Made by a program: the position numbers and the translations under genes. Positions 38,287 through 47,315 of a stretch of 64,000 bases of DNA are shown here, piece after piece. The notes below the pieces were generated by a model. That model did not search any database, was not told where the DNA came from, and saw nothing but the letters and a program-made list of their open reading frames with translations. Numbering within the stretch: the first letter of the stretch is position 1; the number at the start of each line of letters is the position of its first letter. The DNA comes from Cobetia crustatorum (GTDB lineage: Bacteria; Pseudomonadota; Gammaproteobacteria; Pseudomonadales; Halomonadaceae), in contig NZ_JEMF01000009.1 of NCBI RefSeq assembly GCF_000591415.1, positions 1 to 64,000 on the forward strand, read 5' to 3'.

Positions 38287-39627
38287 TTACAGGCCCAGCT
38301 TCTTCTCCAGATAATGGATGTTGACGCCACCTTTCTGGAAGGCGCTGTCACGCACCAAGTCCTTGTGCAGATCAGTGTTGGTCTTGATGCCTTCCACCAG
38401 CAGTTCATCGAGAGCAATACGCATACGCGTCAATGCGATCTCGCGGCTTTCGCCCCAGGTGATCAGCTTGCCGATCAGAGAGTCATAATGCGGCGGAACG
38501 GTATAGCCAGAGTACAGATGCGAGTCCATGCGTACGCCCAAGCCGCCCGGCGCATGATAGAGCTCGACCTTGCCCGGAGACGGCATGAAGGTGCGCGAGT
38601 CCTCGGCATTGATGCGGCACTCGAAGGAGTGACCACGTAGCTTGATATCTTCTTGGCGCACGGACAGCGGCAGACCAGAAGCGATGCGTAGCTGTTCCTT
38701 GACGATATCGATACCGGTGACCATCTCGGTGACCGGATGCTCCACCTGAACACGCGTGTTCATTTCGATAAAGTAGAAACCACCATCTTCGTACAGGAAC
38801 TCGAAGGTGCCGGCGCCACGATAGTTGATTTCAATGCAGGCATCGGTACAGGACTTGAGCACCTTGGCGCGGGCTTCTTCGTCGAGCAGCGGAGCCGGTG
38901 CTTCCTCCAGTACCTTCTGGTGACGGCGCTGCAGAGAGCAATCACGGTCATACAGATGGACAGCATGACCTTGGCCATCGGCCAGTACCTGAACTTCGAC
39001 GTGGCGCGGGTTCTGGAGGAACTTCTCCATGTACACCGTGCCATCGCCAAAGGCAGCGGCTGCTTCACCGATGGTGATGCTGACAGAGGACAGCAGGCTG
39101 GCCTTGGAGTGTACGACGCGCATGCCGCGACCACCGCCGCCAGCCGCGGCCTTGATGATCACCGGATAACCGATGCGCTCAGCGATGGCATAAAGTTCAT
39201 CTTCATCTTCTGACAGCGGACCGTCAGAGCCCGGTACGGTAGGTACACCCGCGAGCTTCATAGCCTCAATGGCAGCAACCTTGTCACCCATCATGCGTAT
39301 GGTTTCAGGGCGCGGGCCAATGAAGGCGAAGCCGGAGCGTTCCACCTGTTCGGCGAAGTTGGCATTTTCTGACAGGAAGCCGTAGCCCGGGTGAATGGCG
39401 TCGGCATCCGTCACCTCGGCTGCTGCGATCAGCGCCGGGATGTGCAGATAGGATTTGGCAGAGGAGGCAGGGCCGATGCATACGGCTTCATCTGCCAGGC
39501 GAACGTGCATCAGGTCGCGGTCGGCCTTGGAGTGCACCGCTACCGTCTTGATGCCCAATTCCTTGCAGGCGCGAAGGATGCGAAGGGCGATCTCACCGCG
39601 GTTGGCAATCAGTACCTTGTCGAGCAT
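38287..39627 (-). CDS. accC: Acetyl-CoA carboxylase, biotin carboxylase subunit AccC
   Basis: ATP-grasp enzyme that carboxylates biotin on AccB in the first step of fatty acid synthesis. The 446-aa protein shows '[22 protein letters not shown]', the glycine-rich ATP loop '[16 protein letters not shown]', '[38 protein letters not shown]' and the active-site '[24 protein letters not shown]'. It follows accB by 19 bases, so the two subunits are co-expressed. Its biotin need ties to the bio operon at 20396-25330. Confidence 0.97.
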   Translation of the reverse strand: MLDKVLIANRGEIALRILRACKELGIKTVAVHSKADRDLMHVRLADEAVCIGPASSAKSYLHIPALIAAAEVTDADAIHPGYGFLSENANFAEQVERSGFAFIGPRPETIRMMGDKVAAIEAMKLAGVPTVPGSDGPLSEDEDELYAIAERIGYPVIIKAAAGGGGRGMRVVHSKASLLSSVSITIGEAAAAFGDGTVYMEKFLQNPRHVEVQVLADGQGHAVHLYDRDCSLQRRHQKVLEEAPAPLLDEEARAKVLKSCTDACIEINYRGAGTFEFLYEDGGFYFIEMNTRVQVEHPVTEMVTGIDIVKEQLRIASGLPLSVRQEDIKLRGHSFECRINAEDSRTFMPSPGKVELYHAPGGLGVRMDSHLYSGYTVPPHYDSLIGKLITWGESREIALTRMRIALDELLVEGIKTNTDLHKDLVRDSAFQKGGVNIHYLEKKLGL

Positions 39628-39646
39628 GGTGACGTGTCCGTTGGGA

Positions 39647-40111
39647 TCAGGAAATGACGATCATGGGCTGGTCGAATTCGACAGGTTCGCCGTCTTCGAT
39701 AAGAATCGCTTCAACAACGCCATCCTTGTCGGCTTCGATCTGGTTCATCATCTTCATGGCTTCGACGATGCAAACGGTGTCGCCTTTCTTGACGCTTTGG
39801 CCGACTTCAATGAAGGACTTGGAGCCCGGTGCCGGAGAGCGATAGAAGGAGCCGACCATCGGTGAGTTGATGGTATGGCCCTGCGGCGCAGCCGGTGCTG
39901 CCGGAGTCTCGATGTCCCCGGTAGCCGGAGCGGCCTGCTGTTGCTGCATCGGCTGCTGCATCATCATCGGGGCCTGCATCATCGGCTGCTGGGCAAAGCC
40001 CTGCGGATGGCGGCTGATACGGACGGATTCTTCGCCTTCCTGGATCTCGATTTCGCTGATGTTCGACTCTTCGAGCAACTCGATCAGCTTCTTGACCTTG
40101 CGGATATCCAT
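39647..40111 (-). CDS. accB: Acetyl-CoA carboxylase biotin carboxyl carrier protein AccB
   Basis: Carries biotin between AccC and the transferase. 154 aa: an N-terminal helix '[23 protein letters not shown]', a linker of about 45 residues, and the biotinyl domain with E-A-M-K-M-M, biotin on K120. The linker is unusual: instead of mainly Pro/Ala it is packed with Met and Gln ([17 protein letters not shown]). Operon with accC. The start has a weak Shine-Dalgarno site, GGGA eight bases off. Confidence 0.96.
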   Translation of the reverse strand: MDIRKVKKLIELLEESNISEIEIQEGEESVRISRHPQGFAQQPMMQAPMMMQQPMQQQQAAPATGDIETPAAPAAPQGHTINSPMVGSFYRSPAPGSKSFIEVGQSVKKGDTVCIVEAMKMMNQIEADKDGVVEAILIEDGEPVEFDQPMIVIS

Positions 40112-40271
40112 GAAATTAATCCCGATATAAAAGTGGCTGGAAAAAGTAAGTGAAGTCGTACTGCATTCGTTTTTGCAAAGGCTGCGGGCGACAGCCCTGA
40201 TGGCTGTCCCGGCCGTGAAACTGACCGGTGAATCTGTCTGTCAGGCCGAAAGGAGGCCTGATGGCGATGTG

Positions 40272-40715
40272 TTAGCCGCTGGCTAGATCATTCAGGGCTG
40301 CTTCAAGCGCCATGTCATAACTATGAGCTCCAAAGCCCATGATGACGCCACGTGCCACATCGGAAAAATACGAATGATGGCGGAACGCCTCGCGAGCATG
40401 AGTATTGGAAAGGTGCAGCTCAATAAAAGGGAGTGCGACACCCAGCAGGGCATCGCGCAGCGCTACGCTGGTATGGGTAAAGGCCGCCGGATTGATCAGG
40501 ATAATGGCGGTACCGTCCTCGCGGGCAGCATGGACTCGCTCGACAAGTACATGCTCGGCATTGGACTGCAACCAGTCCAGCTGATGGCCTGCTTCGCTGG
40601 CACGCAGACTGAGACGCACTCGGATATCGTCCAAAGTGGTCGTGCCATACACCTCAGGTTCACGGGTGCCCAGCAGATTCAGATTGGGGCCGTTGAGTAC
40701 CAGGATGTGTGCCAT
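40272..40715 (-). CDS. aroQ: 3-dehydroquinate dehydratase, type II AroQ
   Basis: Third step of the shikimate pathway. 147 aa with '[21 protein letters not shown]' (active-site tyrosine region), '[20 protein letters not shown]' and '[40 protein letters not shown]', the full type II signature. It sits before accB-accC as in pseudomonads, 160 bases away. Confidence 0.96.
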   Translation of the reverse strand: MAHILVLNGPNLNLLGTREPEVYGTTTLDDIRVRLSLRASEAGHQLDWLQSNAEHVLVERVHAAREDGTAIILINPAAFTHTSVALRDALLGVALPFIELHLSNTHAREAFRHHSYFSDVARGVIMGFGAHSYDMALEAALNDLASG

Positions 40716-40961
40716 GAAAGTCCCTTCTGTCAGCAGATACCGAGTCGTAAGCTCGTTGAGCTGTTAACCCTAGAGGAAAGTGCAAAGATACCGTCACTAT
40801 CCGCGACGTTTACCTATTGAGCCTAGGCTGTTGCCGCAGTGACGCGGATTCTGCCGAAATTCTCGAACGCTGTCCAGTTTGGCACCGAACCTGATTTTTT
40901 GCCGCTTTCCGTTCATCTGTTGAGGCACGGATGAAGTATCTGTGCATGCAACAAGAGCTTG

Positions 40962-40989
40962 GCCCGCCACCGTACGCACGGTGGCGGGC
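40962..40989 (-). terminator. Hairpin after dsbD
   Basis: 12-bp stem GCCCGCCACCGT with its complement and a 4-base loop, 28 bases past the dsbD stop; no T-run. Confidence 0.6.
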
Positions 40990-41017
40990 GGCAATCGCAG
41001 ATGAAGTGTGAAGCGAA

Positions 41018-43024
41018 TCACTTGCTACGCTGCTGACGGAGGACTTTATCCAGATGCAGGCCTAGCTGTTCGGTATTCACTTCACCTTGAATACGGGCTT
41101 CACGCAGTTCCTGGTTATCGGCAAAGAACAGCAGACTCGGTGGACCGAAAAGACCGAAGGACTTGAGCAGAGCCTGGGTCTCTTCACCAGTGCCGGTAAC
41201 ATCGGCGCGGATCAAGTGAAACTGACGCAGCTGACTGGCAACCTTGGGGAAGACTTCGCGCTCCATGACCTTGCAGGAGATGCACCAATCAGCATAGTAG
41301 TCGACAAAGACCGGCTGGCCGCGGTTAGCGGCCAGTGACAGCTCGCGACTGAGTGCATCCATGTCGGTCACGGTAGTGAAATCAAGTGCCTCGCTTTGCG
41401 TGTTATCGCCGGATGACGTACCGCCGGTGAACGGAAGCAGCGGGCGGAGTGGGTCTGTCGCGCCACCGGCTACGCCGAGCAGACTAATCATTCCCCAGCC
41501 CAGTGCGATCAGTCCGATTGCCTGGCGGGCGCGGCTCCAGCCCTGCGTGGTGCTCGAGAGCGCTCCGAGTGCTACTCCAGTGCCAATCGCGAGTGCCGCC
41601 CAGCCGAGCAGGGTCAGCGATGCCGGCAGCAGTCGCTCTATCAACCATAACGCGACACCCAGCAGGAGCAGACCGAAGGCCTGCTTGATGCCATTCATCC
41701 AGCTGCCAGCCTTGGGTAGCAGGCTGGCACCAAAAGTACCGACCAGTATCAGTGGGATGCCCATGCCAAGCCCGAGCGCGAACAGGGCCAGTCCACCTTT
41801 GAGCGCATCACCACTGGCTGAAAGGTAGACCAGTGCACCCGCAAGAGGTGCCGAGACGCATGGTGAAACCACCAGTACTGACAATGCCCCCGCGAGGGCC
41901 AGTCCACCAGGGCCTGCGCTCATCAGGCGTGACTGCAAGCCATCGAGACGTGAGTGCAGGCTGCCGGGCAGGCGTAGGTTGAAGGCGCCGAACATGGCGA
42001 GAGCAAAGACGACGAACAGTGCCGCGAAGGGAATCAGTACTGCCGGTGCCTGTAGATGGGCTTGCAGGTTGAGACCCGCGCCAAACAGTCCCATCAGCGT
42101 GCCAGCGGCGGCGTAGGTCAGCGCCATGCCGAGTGCGTAGCTTGAGGACAGTAGCAGGGCTCGCGGACGGCTGGGGCGCTGGCCGACGATGATCGAGCTG
42201 AGAATCGGAATCATCGGCAATACACAGGGCGTGAAGGTCAGTCCAAGTCCTGCAAGGAAGAACAGTCCCAATGCCGTAAGAAGGCTTGCATCGATAAACA
42301 ATGCGCTGAAACCTGCATCAGTACCGGTCGCCGTCGTCGGTGACGCAGTTTGGCTCTTGGCCTTGTCGCTATCTACGCCGGACTTGCCATCAGGTATGTT
42401 GGCAGTGGAAGTCGGCACCAGATCAGCAAACTGGGCCGGTGCGCTTTGCTCTCCTGCTTCGAGTGTCACGGTTTCCGGTGGATAGCAGAGCCCTGCATCG
42501 GCACAGCCCTGGAAGGTCAGCGATAGAGATACCGGGCCATTGGCAGGTCGCTCTTCGCGCAGTCCTTTAGGGGAGCCCTTGAGAGGAATGCGAATGACCA
42601 ATGGGTCATGAAAGACTCGTACTTCGCCCATATACGGGTCTTGCTTGAATTCTCCCGACGGAATGTCTGCCTTGCCTAGCGCTATATCGACATCGCTGCT
42701 GGAGAAAGAAAACTGGTGTCGGTACAGATAGTAGCCATCTGCACTCGTGAAGCCGACATAGAGATTGCTGCCTTCTCGCCAGGCGCGTGGAGTGAAGGCT
42801 TCTCCGACCGGCAGGAATTCGCTGTTGCTGTTACCGCTGCCAAAAAGCCCGGTAGATGACGATGTACCGGAAGAAGAGGAGCCATTGCCGAACAAACCCG
42901 CATGGACGGGTGTCGATGTGCTCAGTACGGCGAAGGTCAGCAGCAGGGCGACAACAGTCGCCGCGAGTCGGCGCAGTAATGATGGACTGAGCGGAGCGCA
43001 GCTTTCTAAAAACGGACGAAGCAC
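41018..43024 (-). CDS. dsbD: Thiol:disulfide interchange protein DsbD
   Basis: Moves reducing power from cytoplasmic thioredoxin across the inner membrane to DsbC and cytochrome c maturation. 668 aa: signal peptide, N-terminal alpha domain with 'GCADAGLCYPP', eight-span beta domain with 'FTPCVLPMIPILSSIIVG' and 'SPCVSAPLAGALV', and a C-terminal thioredoxin-like gamma domain with 'DYYADWCISCKVMER'. All three cysteine pairs are present. Right after the signal peptide is a Gly/Ser stretch in which G-L-F-G-(N/S)-G occurs twice, an insertion not typical of the family. The GTG start at 43024 has AAAGGA seven bases before it. Confidence 0.95.
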   Translation of the reverse strand: MLRPFLESCAPLSPSLLRRLAATVVALLLTFAVLSTSTPVHAGLFGNGSSSSGTSSSTGLFGSGNSNSEFLPVGEAFTPRAWREGSNLYVGFTSADGYYLYRHQFSFSSSDVDIALGKADIPSGEFKQDPYMGEVRVFHDPLVIRIPLKGSPKGLREERPANGPVSLSLTFQGCADAGLCYPPETVTLEAGEQSAPAQFADLVPTSTANIPDGKSGVDSDKAKSQTASPTTATGTDAGFSALFIDASLLTALGLFFLAGLGLTFTPCVLPMIPILSSIIVGQRPSRPRALLLSSSYALGMALTYAAAGTLMGLFGAGLNLQAHLQAPAVLIPFAALFVVFALAMFGAFNLRLPGSLHSRLDGLQSRLMSAGPGGLALAGALSVLVVSPCVSAPLAGALVYLSASGDALKGGLALFALGLGMGIPLILVGTFGASLLPKAGSWMNGIKQAFGLLLLGVALWLIERLLPASLTLLGWAALAIGTGVALGALSSTTQGWSRARQAIGLIALGWGMISLLGVAGGATDPLRPLLPFTGGTSSGDNTQSEALDFTTVTDMDALSRELSLAANRGQPVFVDYYADWCISCKVMEREVFPKVASQLRQFHLIRADVTGTGEETQALLKSFGLFGPPSLLFFADNQELREARIQGEVNTEQLGLHLDKVLRQQRSK

Positions 43025-43401
43025 AAAAGCATCCTTTTACAGTGCCGGAGGCCGCTGCGGTGGTCTATCGTGGGATAGTGTCAGCAGCGAGAGAGCGTCA
43101 GCGGCGAATAGCGCCTATTGAAAGATAGCGTCAGCGCGAGTGATGCCGACCATGATCACCGAAGGTGACTTGCACGCAGATGAATATGCCTTTATGTCAA
43201 CGTCATCATCTTCGTGTATCTGGTCTACCTCGCTGAGTGCGACTGGTACACGCAGGGACGCATGATAGGATAGGACGTACGTCATGAGTACCGGCGATAG
43301 ATGCATCACGGATACCGACATCTGCTTCAGGTCTTATCGCACGTCTTTTTACTCGTATTTACACAAGGCCTTGCTACAAGGCTTTCTACAAGGAAAAACG
43401 C
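43025..43401. other. Divergent intergenic region, no gene seen
   Basis: 377 bases between dsbD and the DUF2333 gene. No supported coding frame, RNA gene or strong hairpin; promoters for both genes are expected. Confidence 0.55.
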
Positions 43402-44505
43402 ATGGCCCTATTCGGTAAAGGCAGCAAGAGCAGCGCAGGTCGCGACGTGCTGGAAACGCCTCAGTATGGCTGGATCTGGAAACCCTTGGTCGGCCTGTTC
43501 ATCATTTACCTGCTGGTATGCGTCGGTCTTGGCATTTATTGGAGCACTGAACCGGACGAGTTCAATGTTGATCAAGCCACCCGCACTGAATTGGCGCGTG
43601 TGCATGGTCTTGCCGTACCTGAAGCCAGTGTTGATGGTGAATCCGTTGCACCTGCCTTCGAAACTCTGCCGACGGGTACCGCAACGGTCGCCACGTTGAT
43701 GAAGCTCAATGACACTCTGCTGCACAAGCCGGGTGGTTATCTGAAGAACGACATTGCACCGCCCGGGTTATGGCTCGATAACATGCCCAACTGGGAATAT
43801 GGCGTGCTGGTACAGATACGCGACATGACGCGCGAGATGCGCAAGGAATTCAGTCGCTCTCAGTCCCAGTCCAGCGATGACAAGGCGCTTGGCAAGGCTG
43901 AATCACTGCTGTTCATCGATGCCAATGCCTGGATGTTGCCGAAAGCTGAGAGCGAGTACGCCGATGCCAATCGCCAGCTGGGGGATTACCTCAAGCGTCT
44001 GAGCGATGATACCCAGAACAACGGCCAGTTCTATGCGCGTGCCGATAATCTGGTGGCATGGCTGTCTGATGTCGAGAATCGTCTTGGCTCGCTATCGCAG
44101 CGTCTCTCTGCCAGCGTTGGCAAGTCCCAGCTCAATCTGAGCCTGGCCGGTGACAAGAATGCTACGTCGGCCAAGAACACGGAAACGGAAGAAGAGATCA
44201 AGACGCCGTGGCTCGAGATCGATGATGTCTTCTATCAGGCACGTGGTACCTCCTGGGCACTGATTCATCTGCTCAAAGCAGTGCGTCATGACTTCCATGG
44301 TGTATTGGAAGACAAGAATGCGCTGACCTCGATTGATCAGATTATCCGCGAGCTGGAGTCTACTCAGACGGACATCGGTAGCCCGGTCATTCTCAATGGT
44401 TCCGGCTTCGGCTTCTTTGCCAACCACTCGTTGGTCATGGCCAACTACGTCGCGCGTGCCAACTCTGCCATCAGCGACCTGCGTAGCCTGCTTGAGAATG
44501 GCTGA
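43402..44505 (+). CDS. DUF2333 family membrane-anchored protein
   Basis: 367 aa. One hydrophobic span near residues 25-47 ('WKPLVGLFIIYLLVCVGLGIYW') with a positive N-terminus, so the body faces the periplasm. The rest is helical: 'ATVATLMKLNDTLLHKPGGYLKNDIAPPGLWLDNMPNWEYGVLVQIRDM', which is the DUF2333 core, and 'RGTSWALIHLLKAVRHDFHGVLEDKNA'. Found in pseudomonads and halomonads; the role is unknown. AAGGA lies seven bases before ATG 43402. Single gene with a strong terminator. Confidence 0.85.
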   Translation: MALFGKGSKSSAGRDVLETPQYGWIWKPLVGLFIIYLLVCVGLGIYWSTEPDEFNVDQATRTELARVHGLAVPEASVDGESVAPAFETLPTGTATVATLMKLNDTLLHKPGGYLKNDIAPPGLWLDNMPNWEYGVLVQIRDMTREMRKEFSRSQSQSSDDKALGKAESLLFIDANAWMLPKAESEYADANRQLGDYLKRLSDDTQNNGQFYARADNLVAWLSDVENRLGSLSQRLSASVGKSQLNLSLAGDKNATSAKNTETEEEIKTPWLEIDDVFYQARGTSWALIHLLKAVRHDFHGVLEDKNALTSIDQIIRELESTQTDIGSPVILNGSGFGFFANHSLVMANYVARANSAISDLRSLLENG

Positions 44506-44567
44506 TCGCCAAGCGTCGCTAGCGGTGAGTCAGGTTGAGCGGCTGTGATGTAGCCTAGGTAGAACCA

Positions 44568-44598
44568 AAAAAGCCCCCGTCAATGACGGGGGCTTTTT
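44568..44598. terminator. Bidirectional terminator between DUF2333 gene and ppa
   Basis: 15-bp perfect stem AAAAAGCCCCCGTCA with its complement, A-run on one side and T5 on the other; it serves both convergent genes. Confidence 0.92.
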
Positions 44599-44647
44599 AC
44601 GACTAGTCGGTCACCTGTTGGCAGATGACGATAGTCACCGGAAGGAT

Positions 44648-45178
44648 TTAGTCCTTCAGGTAGGCAGCAGCAGCTTTCACGATTGCGGCACGGGCAGCAT
44701 CAGCGCCGGCCCAGGAATCGATCTTGACCCACTTGCCTTTCTCGAGATCCTTGTAGTTCTCGAAGAAGTGCGCAATTTGCTGACGCAGCAATTCCGGTAG
44801 GTCAGTGACTTCCTGCACGTCGTCATACAAGGAGGTCAACTTCTGGTGCGGCACACAGACTAGCTTGGCGTCTTCACCAGCTTCATCGCTCATGTTGAGA
44901 ATGCCGACCGGACGCGCGCGAATGACGCTGCCGGGAGTGACCGGATACGGGGTCACAACCAGTGCATCGAGGGCATCGCCATCGTCAGCCAGAGTATTCG
45001 GGATGTAACCGTAGTTGGCCGGGTAGAACATCGGGGTGGCCATGAAACGATCCACCATGAGTGCATCGATGTCCTTGTCGATCTCATACTTGATCGGCGC
45101 GTGATTAGCCGGAATCTCGATCGCTACGTAGACGTCGTTCGGCAATTCCTTGCCAGCGGGGATCTTGTCGAAACTCAT
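44648..45178 (-). CDS. ppa: Inorganic pyrophosphatase Ppa (family I)
   Basis: Hydrolyses PPi in the cytoplasm. 176 aa, with 'PIKYEIDKD', '[23 protein letters not shown]' (the D-x-D-x-x-D metal site) and '[18 protein letters not shown]' at the end. ATG 45178 has AAGGA seven bases before it and matches the family start 'MSFDKIPAG'. A probable PPi-dependent phosphofructokinase gene lies about 2 kb away, so PPi may be both destroyed and used in this cell. Confidence 0.95.
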   Translation of the reverse strand: MSFDKIPAGKELPNDVYVAIEIPANHAPIKYEIDKDIDALMVDRFMATPMFYPANYGYIPNTLADDGDALDALVVTPYPVTPGSVIRARPVGILNMSDEAGEDAKLVCVPHQKLTSLYDDVQEVTDLPELLRQQIAHFFENYKDLEKGKWVKIDSWAGADAARAAIVKAAAAYLKD

Positions 45179-45484
45179 TGTCGAGTCCTTGGGTTTGCGG
45201 GTTGAAGGCCTGCGGGGCAAAATTCCGCTGAATTATACGAACTGACAGACCGTTTTGCCATTATGCCATGCCCTGTCAGCTGCTGTTGCACCATCGAGTG
45301 ATAGCGTTACGTGAGCAAGCAGGTAACACTTGGCCGCATCTAGCGCCATCAGGCGCACTCAGACCGTCCAGTCAGTGATGTTGGCGTGTTACGTTCATGA
45401 ATAAATAGCACCGAGCCAGCGAAATCGTGACAGCAGAATCGAGACAGCGGCATCTAGTGTGTAGCAACAGTTAAGGAGACCGCC
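45179..45484. other. Divergent intergenic region, no gene seen
   Basis: 306 bases between ppa and the PP2C/kinase fusion gene; no coding frame or clear hairpin seen. Confidence 0.5.
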
Positions 45485-47212
45485 TTGGCGGATGCAGAGC
45501 TTTCACTCAGTTATGGGCAGGCCTTCGTAGCGCCGGATCGCAAGCGTCATCGTAGCTCGATGTCTCTGGAGATTCCGGTTGAGCGAGGTCAGTTGGCGGC
45601 CAAAGGAGGGTGTGCGCTGATCGCGGACACCACCAGCAAGAATGCGATTGCCAAGCAGGCGGGTGATCTTACCGTGCGCGGCTTCTTGGCCGACTACTTT
45701 GCGACGCCCGATAATTGGAGCGTCAAATATTCTGCCACGCGAGTGCTACGCGCGCTAAATAGCTGGTGCTATAGCCAGAGTCGCTTCGTGCGCGGCGGTA
45801 GCTACGTCACCTCGATATCGGCGGTGATCTTCCGCGGCCAGTCAGCGCACTTGTTCCATGCCGGCGATACGGTGGTATTTCGCCTGCGCGGCGGTGAGTT
45901 CGAGCAGATCTCGCGTGATCATGTCACTGATCTCGGCGGCTATCGTTATCCGTCGCGCGCGCTGGGCATGGATGTCAATCTCGATATCGATTACATCGAG
46001 CTGCCCCTCAAACAGGGCGACATCTTTCTGCTGACCACGCAGGCCGTGCGTGGCACGTTGCTGCCGTCAGATTTCGTTTCATTGATTCGTGCCGACGTGT
46101 CTGATCTAGATGCGGCCAGTGAGCGTCTGGCGCATGCCGCTGCTGAGCGTGCCGATGAGCGCGGCTACACCGCTGATCAATTCTGCTTCCAACTGGTGCG
46201 TATTGATCGACTGGCGAGTGCCGTCGACGATACCCCCGGGCGTGTCTATGGCGATTTACCGGTGCCACGTGAGTTAGAGCCGGGTGACCGCATCGATGGA
46301 TTGGAAGTGCTTGAAGTGATGTCACGCAGCGCGCGAGTACGTGTCTACAAGGTGCGTGACATCAAGAGCCGGCGCGTGATGGTGATGAAGGCGCCAAGCC
46401 CGGAATTGTCGCTCAAAAATGCCTATCTGGAGCACTTCCTGCTTCAGCAGTGGGTGGTAGATCGGGTCAACTCGCCCTTTGTGGTCAAGGTGATGGAGCC
46501 GTCACGCCCGCGTGACCACCTCTACTATCTGCTCGAGCATCTGGAAGCGCGTACCTTGACCGACTGGGCACGCCAGCATCCTCAGGCCAACCTTGAGCAG
46601 CGTCTCGATATTGCGCGTCAGTTGGGAAAGGCGGTGCATGCGCTTCATCGTCGTGAGGTCATGCATCAGCTGATCCATCCGGATAATGTGATGATTGACC
46701 GTCATGGCAAGGTAGTGCTGGTGGATTTCGGTGCCTGCCATCTGCGTGAAGGCGATGGACACGAGAGTGCAGGGCCGCTGGCACGCCAGGTTGGGCTGAC
46801 CAAGCACAGTGCGCCGGAGTATGCGTTAGGCGCTGAGGTAAGCCGACGCAGTGATCAATATGGGCTGGCATCGGTGATTTACTGGCTGTTGACGGGTATG
46901 CAGCCGTACTCCCAGTCGCTTGAGCAATTACGCACCCAGACTGACCTCGAACTACTGGAGTATCAATCGGCGCGCATGCGTAATGCAGAAGTGCCACAGA
47001 TGTTGGATGAGGCCCTCAAGCGTGCATTGGACCCACAGCGTACGCTGCGCTTCCGGCGCCTGTCGGAGTTGCTCTACGCTCTACGCCTGCCGCAGCAAGA
47101 CCCCGGCAAGGCGCTGACGCCATCAGAGGCCATGCGCGAGCCGGCCAATTTCTGGCAGGGCGTTGCGGGCATCCTGTTGTTGTTGCTAGTGCTGTCGTGG
47201 TTGCTCAAATAG
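45485..47212 (+). CDS. PP2C phosphatase/Ser-Thr kinase fusion, both active sites degenerate
   Basis: 575 aa in three parts: PP2C-like (about 1-240), protein-kinase-like (about 270-530) and one C-terminal span (557-574). The layout is that of pseudomonad bifunctional kinase/phosphatases. In the PP2C part D128 (HAGD) and D231 stay, but the first Asp motif reads R-H-R-S-S-M-S, the D-G at 48-49 is D-T, and the second D-G is Q186-A187, so at least two metal ligands are gone. In the kinase part K302, N401 and D414-F-G remain, but the H-R-D loop reads H394-Q-L396-I-H-P, with Leu for the catalytic Asp and His for Lys, and the glycine-rich loop is absent. The frame is clean. TTG start at 45485 has AAGGAG six bases before it. 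A membrane-bound scaffold or sensor is the likeliest role (inference). Confidence 0.85.
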   Translation: MADAELSLSYGQAFVAPDRKRHRSSMSLEIPVERGQLAAKGGCALIADTTSKNAIAKQAGDLTVRGFLADYFATPDNWSVKYSATRVLRALNSWCYSQSRFVRGGSYVTSISAVIFRGQSAHLFHAGDTVVFRLRGGEFEQISRDHVTDLGGYRYPSRALGMDVNLDIDYIELPLKQGDIFLLTTQAVRGTLLPSDFVSLIRADVSDLDAASERLAHAAAERADERGYTADQFCFQLVRIDRLASAVDDTPGRVYGDLPVPRELEPGDRIDGLEVLEVMSRSARVRVYKVRDIKSRRVMVMKAPSPELSLKNAYLEHFLLQQWVVDRVNSPFVVKVMEPSRPRDHLYYLLEHLEARTLTDWARQHPQANLEQRLDIARQLGKAVHALHRREVMHQLIHPDNVMIDRHGKVVLVDFGACHLREGDGHESAGPLARQVGLTKHSAPEYALGAEVSRRSDQYGLASVIYWLLTGMQPYSQSLEQLRTQTDLELLEYQSARMRNAEVPQMLDEALKRALDPQRTLRFRRLSELLYALRLPQQDPGKALTPSEAMREPANFWQGVAGILLLLLVLSWLLK

Positions 47213-47260
47213 TCGTCTATTGCTGATGACGCATGCTTCTTTCAGGAAACACCAACGCGA

Positions 47261-47294
47261 AAAAGCCCCGCACAGTTTCCTGTGCGGGGCTTTT
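47261..47294. terminator. Bidirectional terminator between kinase fusion and PFK genes
   Basis: 14-bp perfect stem AAAAGCCCCGCACA with its complement, 6-base loop, A-run and T-run on the two sides. Confidence 0.9.
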
Positions 47295-47315
47295 GCTTGA
47301 CGATGAACCGATCGA

